Assembly: GCA_018659505.1 (NCBI GenBank)
Contig: JABJMI010000603.1
Coordinates: forward strand, 1-5,542
DNA from: Planctomicrobium sp.
Lineage (GTDB): Bacteria; Planctomycetota; Planctomycetia; Planctomycetales; Planctomycetaceae
Length of the DNA stretch: 5,542 nt
Direction of reading: 5' to 3'
Part shown: piece after piece, positions 1 to 5,542 of the stretch
How the letters are laid out: each line of letters begins with the position of its first letter
Numbering within the stretch: position 1 is the first letter of the stretch
Translations under genes and position numbers: made by a program
The notes under the pieces: model-generated
Told to the model about the DNA's origin: nothing
Database searches by the model: none
What the model saw: only the letters and a program-made list of their open reading frames with translations

Positions 1-264
1 AGCCTGCTCATTATAGAAATATGTCTTCTGTAATCCAAAAACTGAAAGCTGCTGCTGATCGGGAGCAGTCACCTCAACGATGGTATTCTCTCCCGAGGAG
101 AACTGGAGATAGTGACCACCTTCACAGACTCCAACAGTCAAATCGCCTCGTTCGCTGTGGATACGACCTACAATCACGGGATCGAATAATTCTGGATGGA
201 GCGGGCGATCAAACATCCGGTACGAAGTCTCAGCGATACTTGGTCGTACTGATTGCGTCGACAT
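1..264 (-). CDS. DUF2617-like protein of unknown function (5' part, C-terminus beyond window)
   Basis: Reading the minus strand from the ATG at 264 gives 88 uninterrupted codons to the window edge, beginning MSTQSVRPSIAETSYRMF and ending YFYNEQA. The start is supported by an in-frame upstream stop at 319-321 with no other ATG between, and by a GGGGGA Shine-Dalgarno-like run (268-273) close before it. Residues about 7-27, including RPLHPELF, followed by an alternating beta-type stretch (GRIHSERGDLTVGVCEGGHYLQF), resemble what I remember of the DUF2617 family (typically SLHPELF, then a GH-containing strand). That family has no established function. No signal peptide or membrane segment is visible, so it is probably cytoplasmic. 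It is the last leftward gene here, 208 bases after the isomerase-like gene, with its own possible promoter in the gap. I am confident that it is a coding sequence and only moderately confident of the family. Confidence 0.72.
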   Translation of the reverse strand, partial: MSTQSVRPSIAETSYRMFDRPLHPELFDPVIVGRIHSERGDLTVGVCEGGHYLQFSSGENTIVEVTAPDQQQLSVFGLQKTYFYNEQA

Positions 265-307
265 GATTCCCCCGCTTTCTTTGACATGAATCTTCTTCTC
301 GTCACTA

Positions 308-338
308 AGTATACGTCCTCATGAAGTATCGTCGACAA
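308..338 (-). promoter_or_regulatory. Possible promoter of the DUF2617-like gene
   Basis: On the minus strand TATACT (308-313) matches the bacterial -10 consensus at five of six bases and lies about 45 bases before the ATG at 264. The only -35 candidate, TTGTCG (333-338), is weak and sits at a long 19-base spacing. It fits independent transcription of the small gene after the palindrome at 431-453. This is a motif match only. Confidence 0.28.
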
Positions 339-430
339 ACTGTTTTGAGAAGTTTTTGAAGTCGCAATGAATATTGAAATTCGACAAGATTTCAACTTGC
401 AAATTGTAGAATTTGATTTCGCTTCGTTTT

Positions 431-453
431 GCCGGACACTTCAAGTGTCCGGC
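431..453. repeat. Perfect 11-bp-arm palindrome, possible terminator of the isomerase-like gene
   Basis: Arms GCCGGACACTT and AAGTGTCCGGC flank a single central C. A transcript would form a GC-rich hairpin with a small loop made from the central bases. It begins 19 bases past the stop codon (TGA, 473-475) of the leftward isomerase-like gene, where a terminator belongs. Read leftward it is followed by AAAACG rather than a U-tract, so it is not a canonical intrinsic terminator. Its inner core ACACTT-N-AAGTGT recurs in the palindrome at 1314-1346, which suggests a family of intergenic palindromes. Confidence 0.75.
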
Positions 454-472
454 TGAAAGCACACGCTGACAA

Positions 473-1264
473 TCATTCTTGCGGAATCAGATTCCTCAAA
501 TACTGTATCGCTCGCATCGAATCTCCGATTTTATCATTCCCAGTTGACCTTCTCACATTCAACCAGCCGGTGTAGTCCATCTCCCCAATCAAGGCAGCGA
601 TCTCGTCCCAGTCGATCTCGCCACGTCCCATTTGGACTTCCTCACCGACACCGTCCACATCGCGGACAGCGTCACGAATTTCGATATGGCTGATGTGCTG
701 ATTGAGTTCTCTCAATTGCTTCTCCGGTGATCGTCCCGAGAGAACCCAACTCCCTAGGTCTGCGTCAATTGCCACTGGTCCGGTCTTGATTTGATTGAGT
801 AAAGCCGAAAGTGACTCAGCAGAATCTCCAGCTGGAATGATGCAGAGTGTCACTCCGAAATGATTCGCATGGGTCGCTAGATCACTCATGATTGGGAGAA
901 TGAGATTCATGTACTCCGGTGTATCCTCTTTTGGAAGTCGACCAATACGGATCGTGAAGACTTTAATCTTCAATTGAGAGGCAAAGACCATCGCATTACG
1001 AACCGCTTCCAGACGTTCTTCCAACCGTTCCTTTTCAAACAACGAACTACGCAATGCGAAATGAGCAGACGCGGCTTGCAGGTCTCGTTCGCGAAGGTAG
1101 TTTAAGAGCTGCTTGCGGGCAGTCTCTCCGTATTGAGTCGCTGGGAGTTGATTGCGTAAATCGAACTGAACTCCATCCGCTCTCATCTGCATCGCAGTAT
1201 GAAGAACAGTCCGGATGTCCTGTCCAAATTCGTGAGTCGCAACAGAGATTTTAATGTGAAACAC
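473..1264 (-). CDS. Sugar phosphate isomerase/epimerase-like TIM-barrel protein (AP endonuclease 2 fold), degenerate metal site
   Basis: This 263-residue protein has the length and strand/helix rhythm of the xylose-isomerase-like TIM-barrel superfamily (Pfam AP_endonuc_2). Landmarks are the N-terminal strand HIKISVAT, GVQFDL (31-36), a strand at KVFTIRIGRLP (101-111), GVTLCIIPAGD (137-147), VAIDADLGSW (164-173), HIEIRD (193-198), MGRGEIDWDEI (212-222) and YTGWLNVRR (231-239). Family enzymes isomerise or epimerise sugars at a divalent metal held by Glu, Asp, His and Glu. Here Asp169 remains, but the other three positions appear to be Ile143, Glu195 and Arg238, and the usual DxxH His is Ser172. 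The protein may therefore be non-catalytic or use different chemistry. There is no signal peptide. The start codon is GTG at 1264 with a strong AAGGAA site five bases upstream. It follows kbl by 95 bases in the same direction, with a palindrome between, so co-transcription is uncertain. Confidence 0.85.
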   Translation of the reverse strand: MFHIKISVATHEFGQDIRTVLHTAMQMRADGVQFDLRNQLPATQYGETARKQLLNYLRERDLQAASAHFALRSSLFEKERLEERLEAVRNAMVFASQLKIKVFTIRIGRLPKEDTPEYMNLILPIMSDLATHANHFGVTLCIIPAGDSAESLSALLNQIKTGPVAIDADLGSWVLSGRSPEKQLRELNQHISHIEIRDAVRDVDGVGEEVQMGRGEIDWDEIAALIGEMDYTGWLNVRRSTGNDKIGDSMRAIQYLRNLIPQE

Positions 1265-1269
1265 AATTG

Positions 1270-1275
1270 TTCCTT
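1270..1275 (-). promoter_or_regulatory. Ribosome-binding site deciding the GTG start
   Basis: The minus strand reads AAGGAA followed by five bases (CAATT) and then GTG at 1264. This well-spaced Shine-Dalgarno sequence selects GTG as the start. The next residues, FHIKISVAT, form the expected first beta strand of a TIM barrel, so an in-frame start further inside would remove it. Confidence 0.7.
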
Positions 1276-1313
1276 GAAGTGTGTAAGTTGTTTTGATCCA
1301 AGAAGTCTTTGAA

Positions 1314-1346
1314 GTTTAGTTGCACACTTTAAGTGTGCAGCTAAAC
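1314..1346. repeat. Long imperfect palindrome after kbl, possible terminator
   Basis: Fifteen of sixteen positions pair around a single central T: outer GTTTAG with CTAAAC, and inner TGCACACTT with AAGTGTGCA. The single exception is T1320 opposite G1340. That is a tolerated G-U pair in a rightward transcript but an A-C mismatch in a leftward one. It starts 13 bases past the kbl stop (TAA, 1360-1362). There is no clear U-tract on either side. It shares its ACACTT-N-AAGTGT core with 431-453, although the outer stems differ completely, as expected if the core is a conserved element or the loop end of a repeat. Confidence 0.72.
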
Positions 1347-1359
1347 GTTGGAATTGATT

Positions 1360-2541
1360 TTAGATATCTAGTTCGTCTTTCACGATTCGAAACTGTTCCA
1401 CAGCAAATACTAAATCTTCTTTTGAATGAGCCGCTGAAATTTGAGTTCGAATTCGTGCTTGTCCTTGTGGGACAACTGGGTAAGAAAAGCCAACGACGTA
1501 GACACCTTTCTCAAGTAGAGCATCTGCCATTTTGTTTGCCAACACGGCATCCCCCAACATGATCGGGACGATGGGATGTTCACCCGGTAAAACCTCTAAG
1601 CCGAGTTTCTCGATCTCGCTGCGAAAGAATTTTGTGTTGGACTTCAATTGCTCAATTAGCGATGTATCTTCTTTCAGTATCTTTAGAGTTTCAATCGCTG
1701 CAGCTGTGATCGGTGGTGCTAATGAGTTGGAGAATAAATAAGGTCGCGAACGCTGTCTCAACCAATCGATGATCTCTTTGCGTCCAGAAGTGTAACCACC
1801 ACTTGCTCCTCCTAATGCTTTCCCGAGAGTGCCGGTGAGGATGTCCACTCGATCCATGACGCCACAATATTCGTGGGTTCCACGCCCCGTCTCACCGGTG
1901 AATCCAACAGCGTGTGAGTCGTCGACCATGACTAAAGCGTTGTACTTGTCAGCGAGATCACAAACGGCGGAGAGATTCGCCAGGTAACCATCCATCGAGA
2001 AGACCCCGTCCGTTGCAATCAATCGAAACCTCGCAGATTGTGCCTCTTTTAGCTTTGCTTCTAAGTCAGCCATGTCATTGTTTTGATAGCGATATCGCTG
2101 CGCTTTACAGAGTCGGACTCCATCAATAATGCTGGCGTGATTCAATGAATCAGAGATGATTGCGTCTTCAGATGTTAAGAGTGTCTCAAAAAGACCGCCA
2201 TTGGCATCGAAACAGGATGAGTAAAGGATCGTCTCCTCTGTGCCTAAGAAAGAGGAGAGTTGCTCTTCCAATTCACGGTGCAGCTCTTGCGTTCCACAGA
2301 TGAACCGAACAGACGCCATCCCGAAACCCCACTCATCAAGCGCTTTTTGAGCCGCTGCAATGATACGTGGATGATCGGCGAGACCGAGGTAATTATTTGC
2401 ACAGAGATTGAGAACCTTCTTGCCCGCAACCTCAATCTGTGAATTCTGTGGCGACTGAATCAATCGCTCCTGCTTCTCTAAACCTTGCGACCTGACGTCT
2501 TCAAGTTGTGCCGTCAGGTGTTGTCGAAATTTACTATACAT
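1360..2541 (-). CDS. kbl: Glycine C-acetyltransferase (2-amino-3-ketobutyrate CoA ligase)
   Basis: This PLP-dependent alpha-oxoamine synthase cleaves 2-amino-3-oxobutyrate with CoA to glycine and acetyl-CoA, the second step of threonine degradation through threonine dehydrogenase. It is cytoplasmic and normally a dimer. The 393 residues match the E. coli enzyme (about 398) nearly end to end: [12 protein letters not shown] (48-59), [13 protein letters not shown] (73-85), [10 protein letters not shown] (107-116), LNHASIIDG (133-141), TDGVFSMDG (178-186), [11 protein letters not shown] (204-214), [14 protein letters not shown] (236-249), [13 protein letters not shown] (264-276) and [11 protein letters not shown] (362-372). 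The Schiff-base lysine is Lys241. His135 stacks on the cofactor, Asp207 and His210 contact its ring, and Arg365 should bind the substrate carboxylate; all are present. The ATG at 2541 has a GGAG site (2550-2553) eight bases upstream. These motifs favour Kbl over the paralogues BioF, HemA and serine palmitoyltransferase. The usual partner tdh is not adjacent. Confidence 0.96.
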   Translation of the reverse strand: MYSKFRQHLTAQLEDVRSQGLEKQERLIQSPQNSQIEVAGKKVLNLCANNYLGLADHPRIIAAAQKALDEWGFGMASVRFICGTQELHRELEEQLSSFLGTEETILYSSCFDANGGLFETLLTSEDAIISDSLNHASIIDGVRLCKAQRYRYQNNDMADLEAKLKEAQSARFRLIATDGVFSMDGYLANLSAVCDLADKYNALVMVDDSHAVGFTGETGRGTHEYCGVMDRVDILTGTLGKALGGASGGYTSGRKEIIDWLRQRSRPYLFSNSLAPPITAAAIETLKILKEDTSLIEQLKSNTKFFRSEIEKLGLEVLPGEHPIVPIMLGDAVLANKMADALLEKGVYVVGFSYPVVPQGQARIRTQISAAHSKEDLVFAVEQFRIVKDELDI

Positions 2542-2567
2542 ACAAAATACTCCGAAAAGATTTGAAT

Positions 2568-2598
2568 ACTATAAATTCATGTTGGTCAGAATCACCAA
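2568..2598 (-). promoter_or_regulatory. Possible kbl promoter
   Basis: On the minus strand TATAGT (2568-2573) resembles a -10 box about 27 bases before the kbl start. TTGGTG (2593-2598) is a -35 candidate at a 19-base spacing, which is longer than ideal. The -35 candidate overlaps a small inverted repeat, TTGGT (2582-2586) with ACCAA (2594-2598), that could be an operator half-site pair. The -10 spot is plausible and the rest is weak. Confidence 0.28.
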
Positions 2599-2758
2599 AC
2601 AATTACAATCCAATTTGTCCACAAGTGCTTCATTCTCATCAGAATCAACATATTTGATCCTAATGAACTCATTTTCCCCAGACTTCGTAACTCTTTAGGT
2701 TCACTGTCGACCGAGATACACCGACGAACTTAGGGTGATGACGTCAGGCTTTCAATTA

Positions 2759-2781
2759 AATGATTATTGATAAGAATCATT
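2759..2781. repeat. Inverted repeat abutting the start codon of the membrane-protein gene
   Basis: AATGATT (2759-2765) and AATCATT (2775-2781) are perfect 7-base complements separated by nine bases (ATTGATAAG). The second arm ends one base before the ATG at 2783. The arrangement could be an operator or an RNA hairpin covering the weak ribosome-binding region. AT-rich DNA makes such repeats fairly common, so significance is uncertain. Confidence 0.4.
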
Positions 2782-2782
2782 C

Positions 2783-4408
2783 ATGAGCACCGTTGTCGAA
2801 AATGTTAAATCAAAATCTGGCCAAGAGACTCCAGTGACTCCACAATACCAAACTGAAGACGGACAGCCCAACCTGGCGCTTCTGGAAGATCGAACACCTG
2901 AGGCTTTCAAAGCGACCAGTGCTTTAACTCTCATCGTTGGAGCATTAGGTGCGTTATTTGTCTTGCTGAACTATTTTCCGATCTGGCACACCGACATCTG
3001 GGGACACCTCTCATATGGTCGCCTGATACTTGAGACCGGCAAGATGCCCTCAACTGAGCCACTTATGCCATTGGCGATGGGTGTTCCGATGATCGACACC
3101 GCGTGGCTGAGTCAAATTCTCGGGTATTTAACCTTTCAACAATTTGGAACCGCAGGGATTCAGTTTCTGTATGCCAGCGCAATCCTCTTCGTTGCTGGTA
3201 GTATTGCCATTTCACTTTACGCCCGCACGAAGCAGCCTTGGGTCGCGCTGTTAGCTGTCTTCTTCTTTTACTGGTGTGATTATCAACAGCTTTTGATTGT
3301 TCGACCACAGCTGGCGGGCATGGTCTGCTTTGCAGCGGTCTTCATGCTGGCGACTGCCTTCACGTGGCGGAAGTGGTTCATGGTAGCGATCCCAGTTGTG
3401 TTTGCTCTCTGGGCGAACTTGCATGGCTCGTTCATCGTTGGTTTAGCAATGCTGGGAGCACTCACGGTCGGGAGGGCAATTGATGTTTTGCGAAGAACGC
3501 GCAGCTTCAAGATGATGCTTTCAGAATCTCGAACACGACAACTTCTGTTCGTAACGGAACTCTCTGCCGCTGCCGTATTATTGAACCCTTACGGAATCGG
3601 AATTTATCCGGCTGTCTTTGAAATCTCTGGCAATCCGAATCTTCAAAACCTCATCGAATGGGATCCACTGACGTTACGCATGAAGCAAGGACAAGCCGCA
3701 GCGGCACTGTTCTTGGCATTGGTTGGTCTCTATCGATTCTCTCCAAGAAGAGTGTCAGCCGGGGAAGTATTACTACTCGGCGGGCTCGGACTCGGAGCAC
3801 TTTGGACTTCACGCTTGATCGTTTGGTGGGCTCCAGTTGCAGCGTATTACTTTGGTCTACATGGGGCAGCAGTCTGGCGAATGTGGATGCAAGCTCGTCC
3901 AGCTGAACCGAAACGTGGCGGACTCTATACCGTTTCGATCTTAGGCATGGCTTGGATCTTCTTTGCTTACACGCCCTTAGGAGGAAGAGTACTGCATGGC
4001 GCGACTGATACTCCTGAAAAAGAAGCGGCACAACTGGAACGGAGTTTGTCAAGAAAAACACCAATCGAAGCAGTCGCCTACCTCAACGAAAACCCTCCAC
4101 AGGGGCTTGTCTTCAACTCGTATGAATGGGGCGATTACCTGATGTGGGCGGGACCGAAAGATATGAAATTGTTTGTCGCGTCTCACGTTCATCTTGTCCC
4201 GGAAGAAGTCTGGCAACATTACCTGGAGATCTCACAGGTTGCTTCAACCTGGAGTTCGAAATTGGATCGCTACGGAGTAAACACCATCGTTATCAATCCC
4301 CAACTCCACAAGGGTTTGGCAACGAGGCTGGATGACGAAACAGAAACATGGGAGAAGGCGTTCGAGTCAAACAAGACTGTGATCTTCGAACGCAGAAAGA
4401 AGATTTAG
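2783..4408 (+). CDS. Polytopic membrane protein, GT-C-like (putative glycosyltransferase-type) with C-terminal soluble domain
   Basis: This 541-residue integral membrane protein has a hydrophilic N-terminal tail (1-44), then roughly ten to eleven hydrophobic segments (about 45-66, 122-146, 151-168, 175-193, 197-212, 214-230, 255-270, 304-317, 326-341, 344-360, 381-397), and a soluble C-terminal domain (about 400-541). After the first helix comes HTDIWGHLSYGRLILETG (69-86), then DTAWLSQI (105-112). This matches the first-loop acidic D-W-x-H-L-x-x-G-R signature of bacterial GT-C-like proteins. Further family-like motifs are VRPQLAGM (173-180), LWANLHGSFIVG (209-220), LNPYGI (267-272) and IEWDP (291-295). 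The C-terminal part contains VFNSYEWGDYLMW (443-455), like the G-x-Y-L-x-W block of those proteins. GT-C enzymes transfer sugars from lipid-linked donors in the envelope; donor and acceptor here are unknown. The start has only a weak Shine-Dalgarno, but the divergent context and length support it. The next gene follows after 62 bases without a terminator. Confidence 0.85.
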   Translation: MSTVVENVKSKSGQETPVTPQYQTEDGQPNLALLEDRTPEAFKATSALTLIVGALGALFVLLNYFPIWHTDIWGHLSYGRLILETGKMPSTEPLMPLAMGVPMIDTAWLSQILGYLTFQQFGTAGIQFLYASAILFVAGSIAISLYARTKQPWVALLAVFFFYWCDYQQLLIVRPQLAGMVCFAAVFMLATAFTWRKWFMVAIPVVFALWANLHGSFIVGLAMLGALTVGRAIDVLRRTRSFKMMLSESRTRQLLFVTELSAAAVLLNPYGIGIYPAVFEISGNPNLQNLIEWDPLTLRMKQGQAAAALFLALVGLYRFSPRRVSAGEVLLLGGLGLGALWTSRLIVWWAPVAAYYFGLHGAAVWRMWMQARPAEPKRGGLYTVSILGMAWIFFAYTPLGGRVLHGATDTPEKEAAQLERSLSRKTPIEAVAYLNENPPQGLVFNSYEWGDYLMWAGPKDMKLFVASHVHLVPEEVWQHYLEISQVASTWSSKLDRYGVNTIVINPQLHKGLATRLDDETETWEKAFESNKTVIFERRKKI

Positions 4409-4470
4409 TTTCGCGAGATTTCTCTTCCATTTAATATTGCTGCATTCGCTGATTCTTTCGGATAAAACTT

Positions 4471-5542
4471 ATGAAGAAATCATCTCAGAAAAAGACGTTT
4501 GTCATCGTACAAATTGCCGTACTCGGTGCGTTCGCCATTGCACTGTTATTCAGCAACGCTCAAGCGAGAACAGCTCTGAAGGCGAAAACTCTGGGAATTG
4601 AATCCTTTGAGCCGGTGCCGATTCCGAGAGAAGAACCATATCGAGTCAAACCTCTCTACAATCGACCAGACATCGTCTCTGACGAAGCACTGGCTGCGGT
4701 ATTGGAGAAAATTCAGCCACGTTTCTCACCTCGCGAGATGAAGCCGAACCATATTGAACACGCATTACGAACCTGGGGGGTGACTGCCACGTTCCAGAAT
4801 CCGAATGCCGTTTCTGGACAGGGAATGCTGGAGTTCTTGACAGATCACGGAGCCTATATCGAATCGTGGGGAAAAGAAGTTCGTCCAATACTCGAAGAAA
4901 AACCGACTGGCATCCGCATTCGTTGGGGAGCCGAAACTGGTGCTTCTTATCATCACGATCACTGGTTGGCATGTGTGACCGAAGCGGGAGCGAGTTTGAA
5001 TACTCCCGTTTACGGACCATCTCGACGAGATGATACACTCTATGATGTTGTACAAGAATCTCTGCGAGACTTCCGTCTCGATGAACGAGAAGTCGAATGG
5101 ACAGCCATGGCGTTCGGTCTTTGGATCGCTCCCACTCGTGAATGGGTCGGTTCGGGCGGACGTGAATACTCATTCGATCTCATCGCTGAACGACTCTTGC
5201 GAGGTCATAAAAACCTAGGAGTTTGCAGCGGAACCCATCGTGTCTATTCGCTGATGTTGTTACTTCGACTTGATGAAGAATTCGATGTCTTAACCGATGC
5301 GATGCACGCCAAAGTTTACGCTCACATGGAGAACGTACGGGACTTGATCATCGCCAGTCAGTTCCCAGATGGCTCATGGCCCGGCAACTGGCCAGATGGC
5401 AAAGACGCCGTCGACAATCCCATTGAAGAAGAACTGTACAAGAAGATCATTTCAACTGGTCATCAACTCGAATGGCTCTCAATTGCTCCTCCAGCACTGC
5501 AACCACCAGAAGAGCAAGTACGTAAAGCAGTCGACTGGATTG
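4471..5542 (+). CDS. Exported or membrane-anchored protein resembling a prenyltransferase/squalene-cyclase-type alpha toroid (3' part beyond window)
   Basis: From the ATG at 4471, 357 codons stay open to the window edge, so the gene is truncated on its 3' side. The N-terminus is MKKSSQKK followed by a hydrophobic stretch (about 10-28) ending LFSNAQA. This is a signal peptide with a possible A-x-A cleavage site near residue 32, or an uncleaved anchor. The mature part is mostly helical. SQFPDGSW (296-303) fits the QW motif Q-x(2-5)-G-x-W of squalene/oxidosqualene cyclases and protein prenyltransferases. VCSGTHRVYSLMLLL (251-265) and TGHQLEWLSIAPP (329-341) look like successive toroid helices. 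REVEWTAMAFGLWIAP (206-221) and HHDHW (161-165) are other distinctive blocks. I recall planctomycete hypothetical proteins with this order but no function. A DDTAE or DxDD-type catalytic motif is not visible here. It probably shares a transcript with the preceding membrane protein; a weak GGAT site precedes the ATG. Confidence 0.75.
   Translation, partial: MKKSSQKKTFVIVQIAVLGAFAIALLFSNAQARTALKAKTLGIESFEPVPIPREEPYRVKPLYNRPDIVSDEALAAVLEKIQPRFSPREMKPNHIEHALRTWGVTATFQNPNAVSGQGMLEFLTDHGAYIESWGKEVRPILEEKPTGIRIRWGAETGASYHHDHWLACVTEAGASLNTPVYGPSRRDDTLYDVVQESLRDFRLDEREVEWTAMAFGLWIAPTREWVGSGGREYSFDLIAERLLRGHKNLGVCSGTHRVYSLMLLLRLDEEFDVLTDAMHAKVYAHMENVRDLIIASQFPDGSWPGNWPDGKDAVDNPIEEELYKKIISTGHQLEWLSIAPPALQPPEEQVRKAVDWI

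Larger units (their letters stand above)
265..472. other. Intergenic region between the isomerase-like and DUF2617-like genes
   Basis: This is a 208-base AT-rich gap. It holds the palindrome at 431-453 near the stop of the isomerase-like gene, the possible promoter at 308-338 and the GGGGGA ribosome-binding site at 268-273. A short minus-strand reading frame (395-174) runs through it, but it overlaps the start of the DUF2617-like gene out of frame, and its peptide looks like nothing recognisable. I see no tRNA-like or riboswitch-like fold. Confidence 0.6.
2542..2782. other. Divergent intergenic region between kbl and the membrane-protein gene
   Basis: This 241-base AT-rich gap must contain the starts of both transcription units. 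Visible elements are the weak kbl promoter (2568-2598), a 9-base direct repeat TCAGAATCA at 2586-2594 and 2639-2647, the 8-base palindrome TGACGTCA (2739-2746), and an inverted repeat just before the rightward start (2759-2781). I could not identify a convincing -35/-10 pair for the rightward genes. No small ORF with a credible product was seen. Confidence 0.5.

Noticed and set aside
21..266. Plus-strand 81-codon open frame at the left edge
   Set aside because: It lies antisense to the DUF2617-like gene, whose frame gives a sensible protein with a family-like motif and a ribosome-binding site. The plus-strand peptide is Arg/Ser-rich and unlike any family.
2739..2746. TGACGTCA palindrome as an operator
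   Set aside because: A single 8-base palindrome in a 241-base gap is not unusual and no bacterial regulator with this site is indicated by context.
2769..2787. Fur box candidate before the membrane-protein gene
   Set aside because: Only about 10 of 19 bases match the E. coli-type consensus, which AT-rich DNA can give by chance. I kept only the inverted repeat.
3651..4064. Minus-strand 137-codon open frame inside the membrane-protein gene
   Set aside because: It is antisense to a well-supported transmembrane region; its Arg/Leu-rich composition is typical of the complement of hydrophobic codons.
4409..4470. Terminator between the two rightward genes
   Set aside because: No stem with meaningful arms or U-tract was found in this 62-base gap, so co-transcription is the simpler reading.
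4646..5173. Minus-strand 175-codon open frame
   Set aside because: It is the shadow of the rightward exported protein, whose frame runs from 4471 to the window end with a signal peptide and toroid-like motifs. The minus-strand peptide is Arg/Ser/His-rich without recognisable domains.

Overview
The window looks like bacterial chromosomal DNA of moderate G+C. I infer a planctomycete, probably from the Gimesia/Rubinisphaera/Thalassoglobus side of the phylum. The evidence is the style of the proteins: a DUF2617-like protein with an RPLHPELF motif, a TIM-barrel isomerase-like protein of a type I remember from planctomycetes, a large GT-C-like membrane protein, and an exported alpha-toroid-like protein. 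Weak Shine-Dalgarno sites before the two plus-strand genes also fit. No rRNA, phage or transposon marker is present to fix the taxonomy.

Layout: three genes run leftward and two rightward from a divergent intergenic region at 2542-2782. Leftward, in transcription order, they are kbl (2541-1360, glycine C-acetyltransferase), a sugar-phosphate isomerase/epimerase-like TIM-barrel protein (1264-473), and a small DUF2617-like gene (264 to the left edge, truncated). Rightward they are a 541-residue polytopic membrane protein (2783-4408), and 62 bases later an exported protein (4471 to the right edge, truncated) that resembles prenyltransferase/squalene-cyclase-type alpha toroids. The two edge genes are open-ended, but their codons read cleanly to the window boundary.

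The gaps after kbl and after the isomerase-like gene each carry a near-perfect palindrome. The two share the core ACACTT-N-AAGTGT and lie within about 20 bases of the upstream gene's stop codon. They are either transcription terminators without a good U-tract or members of a dispersed intergenic palindrome family.

Working together: kbl is housekeeping threonine/glycine metabolism, but its usual partner tdh is not beside it in this window. The isomerase-like protein has lost most of the metal-ligand positions of its superfamily, so its role is unclear. The two plus-strand genes probably form one transcription unit concerned with the cell envelope, but no substrate can be read from the sequence. 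I see no mobile element, CRISPR array, tRNA or rRNA. The most novel material is the exported toroid-like protein beside the GT-C-like protein, the degenerate isomerase active site, and the paired palindromes.
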